Shown: positions 49,150 to 58,667 of the stretch, one piece after another | Position numbering within the stretch: the stretch's first letter is position 1 | Layout: each line of letters opens with the position of its first letter | Origin: Ephemerocybe angulata | Taxonomy: Eukaryota > Basidiomycota > Agaricomycetes > Agaricales > Psathyrellaceae | Assembly: GCA_013368325.1 (NCBI GenBank) | Contig: JAACJK010000223.1 | Coordinates: 248,001 to 312,000, forward strand | Direction: 5' to 3' | DNA length: 64,000 nucleotides | The notes under the pieces: generated by a model | Told to the model about the DNA's origin: nothing | Databases searched by the model: none | The model's input: the letters and a program-made list of their open reading frames with translations, nothing else | Made by a program: the position numbers and the translations under genes

Positions 49150-50070
49150 TCTTTAAACACCCATGTCTCGAACACCGAGCTCGTTTAAACAGGTCATTTA
49201 AACATGTTTAAACATCACAAATAGTGTGGAAGGCTCGGCTAAAAAGAGGTTAATAGGCTTGGTATTTAATGAAGGAGACTCCATGCAGTCGTGTAGCCAA
49301 CTTGGAAGTTGGCACCCTCCGGCAACTCGCGCTCCACCCTAGATGTCCTCGTCGTCATCATCCATCATTGTCACCAACCTCGCCGCCATCAACAGTCGCC
49401 TCCTCCCCTTCATCCTCTTGTGGCCCACACCAATTCATTCCAAGGCTAGGGCGTCGTCTGTCCGCATACTGTACCACACTCTTGTTGGTGTCAGGCCAGT
49501 CCCCACCTCCTCTTTTAAGGGCCGTCCGGGCGTGGACCGCCATCCGCTTGAACATCGAAGCCTTCTCGTATGCATAAACTTGCCTCCCGCATCTCTTGGG
49601 TGACTCCGCAGCTGCCGATGTCCAGGATGCCTCCATTCTCTCTGCGCTCCCCATCACTCGATGAATATCCTCAAAGCCCTGTTTGTGAATGGTGGCAGTC
49701 TGTGGCACAAACGACTCTAGCATCTATGGTTGACCGACCTTTGACATTTGGCTATTGTTTGGCTAAGTACTGACCATGCGTGAACTGAGCGCTTTGGCAT
49801 TCAGCTAAGCGCTGATCCTACGTGAACTGTGCTTTGCAGTTATTCGATTGAGGCTATATATACAGGGCTCATTACACTTCGCAGCACCCCCAACCACATG
49901 TGCCCCAACCCTTGAACCTCAACAATTATATTTCATTTAAACACCCATTCAACTCATCTGGCTGCCCCAAGTGAATGTGTTTAAACACACTTAACCGAGA
50001 TTTAGTGCGTTTAAACGAGATTAGGTACCTGTGAACGAGATTCGGCGCGTTTAAACGCCGGTGGTGTTCA
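49150..50070. mobile_element. Possible non-autonomous element with GTTTAAAC-type ends
   Basis: TTTAAAC motifs cluster at both sides of this stretch: left at about 49,152, 49,183, 49,196 and 49,205; right at about 49,937, 49,979, 50,010 and 50,049. Several are perfect GTTTAAAC palindromes. Dense subterminal copies of a short motif are typical of some DNA transposons. Between them is a minus-strand open stretch (49723-49358) with an acidic end (EDEGEEATVDGGEVGDND) that is not recognised. No terminal inverted repeat or target duplication was found, so the element call is tentative. Confidence 0.35.
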
Positions 50071-50885
50071 CAACAGGGAGGTCTTTAAAGAAAATTGACC
50101 CTGTTTCTGCCGATGGGGGGATCGGATTATGAATGGCCCTGGGCTTTGAGCTCACTGTTTTATCTTCGCTCACCGATGGGCCGAAGCATAGGTTCCCGGA
50201 TATGTTAATTCCAGGCGAACTCTACCGCTCTTCTTCTCGGATAGCTGTTTCCTTGTCAAGGGGCAAATTACCCAATTTGGCGATTATAGCCTCATGATGA
50301 CGTGAAAAGCAAATCGTCATCCTTCTGGGCCAGGCCGTAGCAATCCAATATCGATCCACCTATGTCTGTACGAAAACATCTATTCGAAACAGAGCCATTA
50401 TGAGCCACTGGATGTATCTAGAAGTTCAAGGGTCAGAGTGGCCAAAGAAGTCCCGGATGGGACTCAAAAAGTACAAGCTGGCCGGTTAGATTAACCGGGC
50501 TGTTGCCAACAGGGTGATTCTGGCCGGTAGGTAGGTAGGTATGAAGGTGTTGTGGTCTCACTCCGGAACTACCGGAGTTGATGTCCCTGCAGTGTTCGAG
50601 ACGCGTCGAGCCCAACACGAGCTATTTTTGGCGCCGCCCAGGGCCTCTTGTAGCAGCGAGAGTCGAAGATGTGTGCGCGACAGGCAAGAGGTTGAGGGTG
50701 ATCTTTTTATAATCCAATTTAATCTGGACAATAAACCCACAAAACCGTCGAGATCGTACCTAGTTTTGGACCCGTATGTCGGTAGTAACTATATATTTAA
50801 ATGAGAGTAGGACTGAAAAAGAGTGACGTTTAAGGATTGTGGTCACAATGAGGGAGGAGGAACGAGTGAAAGAGTAGCGATATGT
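50071..50885. other. Intergenic region without a supported gene
   Basis: Lies downstream of the GMC relic's stop. The run GGTAGGTAGGTAGGTAT near 50,525 is a short tetranucleotide repeat. Nothing else is supported. Confidence 0.45.
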
Positions 50886-52400
50886 CTATTCTCTGATAAA
50901 GTCCACAGCCCGTTCTGCGAGGATGTAGACTGGGGCCTGTGTATGACCAGCGATAGTGGCAGGCTGTAAGTCTCAGTCAGTATGTACCCCCCACGTCTGA
51001 AATGCAAAGACACACAAATACAGACGCATCCACGATCCTCAAGCCGCTTAAGCCTTTCACTCTCATATCTGGGTCAACGACACCGCGTTTTGAGTTTCTG
51101 GGTGACATTTGCACCGAACCCACTGGGTGGAGGCTCGTGAATGCACCATCGCGAATGGCTTTCTCGAGCGCTTCGTTTGACAGGGCATCCGGGTCAGGCC
51201 CTTTGAACCCAGTAGCAAACCCATCCCAAGCGGGGCCACTGTAGTACCTCTTCAGCGAGCGGAGTGCTTCCTTGTGGGCGGCTATATCGTAGGGGTGAGA
51301 CAAGAGGTTATAGTAGATGTGAGGTTTGTCGAACGAATTGTTGGATCGAAGCTTCAAAGTTCCACCTGGAAATACACGTTACTGGCGACTCTGTCTTATG
51401 GCCAAGAAGTAAACCTTACGAGAATATGGAGCGAGTAGCACCAATGAACCGGACCCTGTGGTCTAAAGACACTTAGGATGAGACAATGAAATCTAGGTAT
51501 ACTGTTTGGAAACCTATGTCGAGACTCCTTTCAATATGTGGAGATCCGGGACCCGATGAGGGATCCTTGTACTTCTTAAAAAGAGGTGATTTCGCAGGTA
51601 ACCTGTACCACAGCAGCTGGTGACCGGTGAGTCGAACTGTGAGGGGACCGGTTCAGTTCTGTTTCCACATCGCGAGCGCTGTTTCTTCGTTAATTCTGGT
51701 GAGAAAAGCAGTAACAAACCGTTAGTCTCGGCGGATCAGATATAGCACTTGGTCGATGAAATACATACATGGTTTTATTGAGAGGAACCGTCGTGACTCC
51801 TGTAATCAGACTGACGTGCTCCATTTTCCCTTGACCAACGTTAGGCGAGTCCTGTACAGAGGGAATGCCGAGCGCAGTCAATTCTGCTTTATTTCCTATG
51901 CCAGAGTTGAGGAGGATTTGGGGGCTTCCAATTACGCCAGCGGAGACGATGAGCTCTTTGGACACCGTCAACGTCCTCCTCGCACCTGACTCGATGTCAG
52001 CACGAGAACTCATTTGAGAAATGTGACTGAGCTCCGTAACGAGGAGCTATCTCGATGGTGCGAATATCCAACTTCCTCCCCGGTTTCACCGGGAGGACAC
52101 GCGTGATGTAAGTGTTGAGGACGATTGACAGGTTGGGCCAGGGTTGGGCCGCTCTCGTACACTAGGCGTCAAATACCCTTTTGCAGAGCTGTATCGCTCC
52201 CCGTTTCCGATAGTACTCTGCATCCAGGCTTGGAGAGAGGGTAAGGCCGTCAATGGTACGCGAGATAGGTCGGAAAAAGAACTAACTCGCAACTAACTCG
52301 CGCCAATAGGCTTCCCGGCATTGCCATCCAGGAACGTTTGGTTGACTCGCACAAGGTTGTGTTTGACTTGGGGAAACGTAATAGCGCTTGGAAGTAATCG
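50886..52400 (-). pseudogene. GMC oxidoreductase relic, N-terminus missing
   Basis: Pieces of a glucose-methanol-choline oxidoreductase in order on the minus strand: QSTIGNG..RYSSAKGYLTP (near 52,210-52,150), the family signature SAGVIGSPQILLNSGIG (near 51,940-51,890), KKYKDPSSGPGSPHIE (near 51,570), then FDKPHIYYNLLSHPYD, LHPVGSVQM and PATIAGHTQAPVY up to the stop at 50886. A TGA at 51655-51653 interrupts the frame at a place where family members usually have Arg or Lys (..KQN*TGPLT). The FAD-binding GxGxxG N-terminal half is absent, and sequence between PHIE and the FDKP block is scrambled. By family it would have been a secreted alcohol or aryl-alcohol oxidase. Confidence 0.85.
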
Positions 52401-52570
52401 CACTAGGGATATGGAATGGACTACTTCGATTCATGTTTGAGCGCTAACAGGATACAGAAAGAGACACAAGTAGTACCGTGGGTGCGTAACCACCTGGCAC
52501 CTGCCAGGCTGCCACCAACTCGACCCTGCTAAGTCAGGGTTCAAAAGAGAAACGAGAAAAAAAGCAAATC

Positions 52571-52673
52571 CGACACCAGCAGGATTTGAACCTGCGCCCA
52601 CAAAGTGGAATGCATATCGAGTTGCCTGAGGGGCCATTCGAGTGCATCGCCTTAACCACTTGGCTATAGTGCC
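52571..52673 (-). tRNA. tRNA-Ser(CGA) with a 21-nt intron
   Basis: Minus-strand tRNA. Acceptor arms GGCACTA and TGGTGTC pair with two G-U pairs; the D-arm contains GCCAAGTGGTTAAGGC; the anticodon stem ATGCA/TGCAT encloses CTCGAA, which places CGA at positions 34-36. An intron of about 21 nt (52636-52616) follows position 37 in the canonical place. A long variable arm, TCCAC..GTGGG, and the T-arm GCAGG-TTCAAAT-CCTGC identify class II tRNA-Ser. The mature length is 82 nt. A CGA anticodon reads UCG codons. Confidence 0.9.
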
Positions 52674-53240
52674 TTGAACTGCCCTTTCCAAGTTGCATGT
52701 CTCAAGCCGTCGCGAACGGATTTGAACCCTAGGTGAAGCTGGTGGGCTCGAAGATGGATGCCGACGGCGGCACGCCTGTCGACTGAGCACATGAATAACT
52801 ATCATCGTTGAATCAGGGAGCTTAGAGTTAATATCGATGACCCTTGTCGGTGCGCCACGCTAACTGCTACATATCGCTTATATTACACAAGATGTCCGGG
52901 CTCCGCTCCGGCTATTGACTCAGTGTCGAGTACATCGACGGCGCTCGAGATAAGAGCCTGCTTCATCACACATGAAAATATTTGAGGGTCACTGTCATCT
53001 ATACCAACAGCGCAGGCAAGGATCAGGATATCAATGGGGGAGGAGAACCGGCTGCAGTGAAGGAGACGGGGCACTGGCAGGAGACTGAACAGTAAACTGG
53101 GCAAATAGTAAGGGAATCGCATTCTATTTAATCACGGCCAAAGAACAATTGCAACGCCAAAGGGGGCACCATGGTCAAGATGGACGCAAAAGGTGAGCGA
53201 TGAAACAATTAGAAATGCGCACGCACTGTTAGGCTCGAAA
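52674..53240. other. Flank of tRNA-Ser, no supported gene
   Basis: On the minus strand near 52,725-52,705 lies a T-arm-like GGTTCAAATCCG followed by TTCGCGAC, like the 3' end of a second tRNA, but no matching D- and anticodon arms are present. It may be a tRNA fragment. Confidence 0.35.
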
Positions 53241-53291
53241 ACCAGCCGTTACGGAGCGGGGTTATGGGGAATAGCTCTAGTAACGGCTGGT
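53241..53291. other. 12-bp perfect inverted repeat
   Basis: ACCAGCCGTTAC at 53241-53252 and its exact complement at 53280-53291, separated by 27 bases. It lies about 210 bp upstream of the helicase fragment. It could be a hairpin terminator-like structure, a protein-binding palindrome, or the remains of a small inverted-repeat element. Confidence 0.6.
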
Positions 53292-53502
53292 CAAACTGCA
53301 TCAGGCGCGAGTACAGTAGAATTTAAAACTCAGCAGCAAACTTAATTAGGAAGTTCCCATCAATATTACCTGGCACGCGTCGACGCGCCTTCGCCCCTTT
53401 CTTTCGATCGTGGAGCCATCCGACCTCTGTCTCACCTCTACCTATACCCAAGACACAAAATATACACTATGTTTGACCTTCTCGACTTGCTATACACCCA
53501 AT

Positions 53503-53793
53503 ATGGCCCAGCTACTCCCTCCTGCGCTGCCAGCAATACCTCCAGTCCGGAAGTACAAGCACTCCGAGGTCAACCTCTCCTCTCTATCTGAGCTTGCTCT
53601 CACCAAACTTGGAAAGAAGCCGTTCGAGTGGCAGCTGAAGGCAGCCAGGCATCTACTCTGTGGCGAAGATTTGATTCTGGATGTTGGAACGGGGTGTGGA
53701 AAGAGCTTAGTCTTTCAGCTGCCATTGCTGTTAGATGATATGGATATTAGCATGGTTGTGTCCCTCGGTTACTGTGTCGATAGCTTCGGGTGA
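53503..53793 (+). pseudogene. RecQ-type helicase N-terminal fragment
   Basis: Starts MAQLLPPALPAIPPVRK and runs 96 residues. It shows a Q-motif-like PFEWQLKAARHLL and a Walker A motif DVGTGCGKS followed by FQLPLLL, the order seen in RecQ/DEAD-type superfamily 2 helicases. After MVVS, where family members continue into motif Ia (SPLTALM-like), the sequence departs and stops. No DEAH, SAT or helicase C-terminal motifs follow in the next kilobase. Such N-terminal pieces are common debris of multicopy fungal helicase genes. An upstream in-frame ATG at 53410 exists but adds only non-conserved sequence. Confidence 0.7.
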
Positions 53794-54864
53794 GCGCTGC
53801 ACTAATTTGCTGATTCTTCGTGGTATGTAAGGCGGCCTGGAAGTCCCAAAGCGAGGTAAAGCCTATGTAAATAAGTTTCAGTGCAGTTTCAGAGCCTGGA
53901 GGAATGAATCGACGTACCTGCTTGGGTGACAGCTGCTAGCACGGTCCCGAGCTTTTCGTCCTCTGCCTTCTCCCTCTCCTGCGCCCTACCACACCCCAAG
54001 GTCCTGGTTTCGAGTCTAACGCACTGTGGTCATGAACAGAAAAGGGTCCAAGCACACTAACAATTAATCCAGACTGAGGACTAAGATATCTCAGGTGGGC
54101 ATAATAAAAGCCGAAAGGTACGAGCAAGGGCATAGAGTCAAGATCAAAAGCATAACAATTGAAATTGTCCGGCTGACCAACGTCATGAACAGGAGTAGGA
54201 CTGGCCCAAGCATATACAACTACTCAAGCAGCAGAAGGCGGTTCAGTATAAAGTGAGATGAGGAGAAGCAAAAGAACGTGGAGAGGTCCAAATGATTATG
54301 CGCAAACAGGGACAAACGAAATGGGGACCAATGGTTAATATAGTAGAGAGGTACGACGCGTAAACATTGCACGCTGGAACGTCCCGACCTACACTCCGCG
54401 CATCCCTGATATCTGGGTGCGCCACACGGCGTTTGAGACCAAGATTAAAAAGGTACCAACGCTCAAGAGAAATTTTGAAGCTATACACGGCCGGGCCTCG
54501 ATGAGGAGACAATCGGGAGGTTTAAACCGCGTCTTTCCGAAGGCCCGCCATGCGCCAATGTTCCTTCCTGAGCGGCATGCGATGTGTAGTACAGTATAGT
54601 CGGAAAAGAGCCGGCGATGCGCCTCTTCGCGTTTAAGGCGTACCCCGTCGTGGCACGTGTGGGCAGTAGAGAGTACCAAGTAGTGATTACAGGAGCTTGC
54701 ATGGGAAGGTGTTCATCTGAGGCAGAACGAAGGTACTAGTAGTCCACTAGAGCACAACAAACATCACAGTACTACACGTAGTATCCTACTTGGGCACAGA
54801 TGCCCAGTGAAACTAAGGAATCCTTGTCTCGCCCACTTATCGGTCTCGTACCTCGGTGAGAGGT
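53794..54864. other. Region without a supported gene
   Basis: Between the helicase fragment and the small secreted protein gene. Many short open stretches occur, but none has splice support or a recognisable motif. Confidence 0.45.
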
Positions 54865-55316
54865 TTACTTGTGACTATTTACGGGTGGAATACGTATTAT
54901 ACTATAATAGCAGTTCTTCAGTTCCCAAATGCACCAAAGGTAATTCGCGTCTCTCACCTCGGTGCCACGCATTATCGGATTTGACCAAGGACGACGACCC
55001 TTTACAGGGGGTATGGGTCTCGTTGGATCGAATGGCGGTCTTGAGTCTCCTTGATCTCTCGCCTCCAGCCGGGCTGCGACTTCGGCGAGGAGATCACGAG
55101 TGGCGAAATCGGCGAGGATTTCTCGGCGGTCGAGGGTAGTGAGCTCATCTAGATAGTCCCTGGCTGCAAATGTGTACTGAGGGTAGGGATAAATAAGATG
55201 TCAGCATTTCTTGTGACTTTGTACGCCACTAGTGCACCTACGTCGTCATGATACGCATTTGCGAGGGAGGCGAGAGCCCCCAGAGCTGTGAGTAGGTGGA
55301 TGAAGGAGACACGCAT
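54865..55316 (-). CDS. Small secreted protein, about 128 aa, effector-like
   Basis: Two exons on the minus strand: 55316-55242 (25 codons) and 55176-54865; the intron is 65 nt with a GTAGGT donor and CCTCAG acceptor, phase 0. Residues 1-21 form a signal peptide: MRVS, a hydrophobic stretch LLTALGALASL, and an ANA cleavage site before YHDD. The mature part is charged and helical-looking (RDYLDELTTLDRREIL, ATRDLLAEVAARLEARD), then Pro-rich (PPFDPTRPIPPVKG). A GTGAGA after codon 98 could start another intron, so the last 30 residues (ending NSHK) are uncertain. No family name is known to me; similar short secreted proteins with RxYxDEL..RxIL..RDL patterns occur in Rhizoctonia. Function not assignable. 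Confidence 0.62.
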
Positions 55317-55761
55317 GGCTTTGCCTTCAAGTAAACGAGGGTGTGGAATAAGCTAAAATGAGGGGGCTGATGTGGAGCACCGAAGGGATGTTTTAAGACA
55401 GAGGAATAGCGTAGCACAACGGTTATAAAGGTGGTAATCATTTCGTAAATTTGGGACCGAACCGAACGGAAGGGGAAGGGGTTCAGCCTTCATACCCGTA
55501 CATATCCGTGAACACCGGGGGCACGAGGATCCGGCTCGGATAGATCTAGCCTGAGGCACATGTGCGTGGACCGAACATCCCGTCGGGTAGCGCGGTGCTA
55601 CAATCGAATCCACTTTGTATTATTTGACGAGGAGGAAGCGCTGAAAGGAGCTGCGAATTATTCTACACGCTACTCTAGAGAGGTCACCCAGAGTTCTCTC
55701 TTTTGGCTGCTCATATTTCTCTTCAGCTGTCTAGTCAGATACGACAGGTATGACAGCAGAC
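55317..55761. other. Intergenic region
   Basis: Between the divergently unrelated 5' end of the small secreted protein gene and the 3' end of the MYND gene. It should hold the promoter of the former; no TATA box is clear. Confidence 0.4.
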
Positions 55762-57943
55762 TCACCACAAGTATGCGAGAGACCCCATGATATCGACTTT
55801 CGAACGGCCTTCCACTGGGTCATACACGCATTTTATATCCCGAGATTTTCGAAGCAGAAGAATGAGGTTCACGTCCACATCGCCGAGGCAAATCCTTGTC
55901 TCCGTCAGCCTCGCAGAGCCGAGATCGCTCAACTCTTCCAAAGCAGTGGAATCATGATCGAGGATGCCCTCGTTCATCTGCTTGAAAGTACTGATGAAGG
56001 CCTCGAATCGAGATTTGAGGTAGCCCGGGATTAGATATGATGTCTCGTCGTGGTAGTCGGATATCGGTGTGCTCTGTGCCGCGGTATCATTGTCGCCCTT
56101 CGCCAGCGCGAGAAGGTGGACTCGAGTAAGAAGCCCACTCGTTGCCACCTCGGTCGTGGTTGAATTGGGCCCCATCATCTCAGTCTCATAGAAGTCAAAC
56201 TGAAGTCTAAGCGCGTTTGCGTGGAATGAGCGAGTCGCAAATGAATACCCCGCTCTCGAGGCCTCGCGCTCTGATTCATGTTTAATACGAGCTTCAATGG
56301 TCAGGATATGACTCACCGAGATGCACTCGCGCTAGGTGGGGGCACTCCGCGCGATGGAGGGCATTCCAGTCCATTTCTTGACAGTCGCGAGAGCAATAGG
56401 CTACCGACTGGCACCCGGAGCAAACTCGCGAGGGGGGATATGCCGAACCGGCTTTATGCTGGGAAAGGGTATAATATATATCAGCTTCGAAGGTATCGTG
56501 TAGTGACTTCTTACCTGGAGGTTGTCGCATAGCCATTGTCGTGCATCGCTCAAGAGGAATGGACCGAGCATCGCCTCAAGTGTATTACAGGTGTCCACGA
56601 CGAGTGCCTGTCGTGGATTTGGCTCGTCATCACCTTCTGCTATCTCACCCCATTCCATCTCTCGAAGGAACAGTGGCAGTATCTGAGGGTAGAGCGCGTA
56701 GGTCCGTAACGTTTTGAATATCTTGTCGCAAGCGTCAAGTCCCTGTGCGTTGTCATGGCGTAGGAAGGGATAGCAATGACCCAAGAGCTTTATCGCACCC
56801 CCTTTCATAATAGATTTAATGTTATTCAGGACGGAAGAGGAGGTTCTGGTCGGCCAGTCAACGACGTAGGAAGCCAGCTGGGTCAACTCGATGATTCGGC
56901 CTAGTTGGAACTCGAAGGTGTTGTTGAACGACGGGAGTTTGAGATGAAGAGCCGTATCGGCGAGGGTGGACAGGATTCTGATGTAGGTTCTTGGAGCTTC
57001 ATGGGCCATGAAGAGCGAGTAGAGAATGGCGTTTGCAGACATGAGTCGATCGGTGACCACAACGGTGATGCGGGCGTTCGATATTTCGATCGTCGGGTGC
57101 CGGAGGTAAGCGAGTCGCTTGATGCTCCCCAGCCTTGTGAGGAACTTCATTCTCCGTACCGTAGCTTGCACGAAGGTTGCCAGAGGGCACACCCTCTCCT
57201 CCATAATGGCTTCGACCATGCTAGCCATGTCCTCCATTGCGACTTGATGGAATATACCCATGGCGATCTCTGTCTGGTCCACGTTGGGATCTGGATGTCG
57301 ACGGGATCCGGAGTACATCAAAGGCTTTCCGTTCTTGCTTCCTATCCACAGCAGGAGAGCGACGGCCTGCATGTTTGGATCCTTGACCAGTTCAGGAAGG
57401 ATTCTAGGAAACACCTCGAGAAGCATGGAAAAAAGCGCGCAGACGACAGTGTGGGCGCCTATATGCACCCCTTCCTGTTCTGGTACGATTCCCGGATCCA
57501 ATGGACAAGTGAACATCCAAAGCGACAAATAGATATAGCCCTTGCAGGAGTCAAAGAGCTTCAAAGCAGTGGTGACCCTGATTGGGCTGGATACGGGCTC
57601 CTGTTTACACCACCTTGTGATCGCCACAAGGCTGGACAAAGTTATGAATGCGACTCTGTGATAGAAGCCAGGCCTTTCGGCTCTTGAAGCCTTGTCGAGG
57701 TTCTGAAAGGTGATGTCGAGTATCCCTGCATGATGCTCTCGATACACTGCGTCTTTGAGAACCAAGCGGTCGTTCAGTTCCATTAGGCAGCTCAACGACC
57801 CTTCTCTGGCACCCCTGAGTACCTACCATTAACACACAGTTGCCGCTGTCAACGTCCCAATTCCACGTTAATTAGAATGGCCGCACCTTCTCGGTCGGAA
57901 CGAGCTTCATGAGCTTGGGATTATCGAATGGGAGGAACTCCAT
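55762..57943 (-). CDS. MYND-type zinc-finger protein, 671 aa
   Basis: Four exons on the minus strand: 57943-57887 (MEFLPFDNPKLMKLVPTEK), 57822-56515, 56458-56317 and 56270-55762; all junctions keep frame. Residues about 20-455 are a helical, leucine-rich region without a named domain. The MYND finger follows at about 467-495: CSGC, then YCSRDCQEMDW, NALHRAEC. Its first Cys pair is reduced: the pattern is Cx2C-x5-Cx3C-x7-Hx3C, so one of the usual four Cys pairs is not seen. The last 170 residues (RLQFDFYETEMMGP, LTRVHLLALAKGD) are unnamed. By family, MYND fingers bind proline-rich partner motifs. This architecture (long helical N-part, internal MYND, short C-part) is typical of expanded basidiomycete MYND proteins of unknown role. 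The upstream first exon is short and inferred from splice consensus. Confidence 0.82.
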
Positions 57944-58667
57944 GCTCGATATGGATTAGATTAAGGACCATTGCTTTGCTGAGATCAATCATTCGCTACG
58001 TGGCGGCGCTTTTAGAGAGACCGTTGACAAAGAGGAACAAATGTACTTTCAGATTAGATTAGATTAGATTCAAATCCTATCACCGACTACATTATCATAA
58101 ACTTGACAGGGCAACGGCGGACGACGTCCATTTTTACCTTTCCCCAACACCCACCCGACGCGATTCCGAGAGAAAGCTCCTTAAAAGACGATTCGACGAT
58201 GCACCATATTCCACAGAACTCCCGAGTTCACTCCAGGAAGTACTTATTTTCGTTTGTTTTTTGAACTTCTGTGATAGAGGCGCGGTTGTTTACTATCTTT
58301 CTAACACTGCTCCAAAGGATTGCGCCCGATCTACGCCCCCAAACTGCCCTTCAGGTTTCGAGATCGAGATCAGATGGCGGCACGCACTCTTCTTGACCTC
58401 GCCTCATCCTCGGAATGATCTACAAGAAGACCCGACTTACAGATCAGCCGGACAGAAGATACCGCTCTGAGCGGTAGACTTCTACCTTTTCCCGTTTCTA
58501 GCCGCTATGGGCCGCCCAGACAGCGAGAACGAGCTCGGTTCTGCGCCTAGGCAACGGAAGGAGCTGTCGTCGGATATTCTGGATATTCTGAGCCTTATAA
58601 CCCTGTATGTCTGAGGCACCTGCCGCGTATCTGGCCCACTCTGGTGTCGATTGTGCGCGTGCCCACC
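57944..58667. other. Divergent promoter region
   Basis: Shared upstream region of the MYND gene (minus) and the flavoenzyme gene (plus). It contains (AGATT)4 at 58051-58070. No other gene is supported. Confidence 0.5.

Noticed and set aside
50600..50640. TATTTTTGGCGCCGCCC, similar to an LTR end followed by a primer-binding site.
   Set aside because: No matching second LTR, no polypurine tract and no gag/pol sequence nearby.
52680..52800. Second tRNA on the minus strand upstream of tRNA-Ser.
   Set aside because: Only a T-arm-like and acceptor-like stretch is present; no D-arm or anticodon arm can be drawn.
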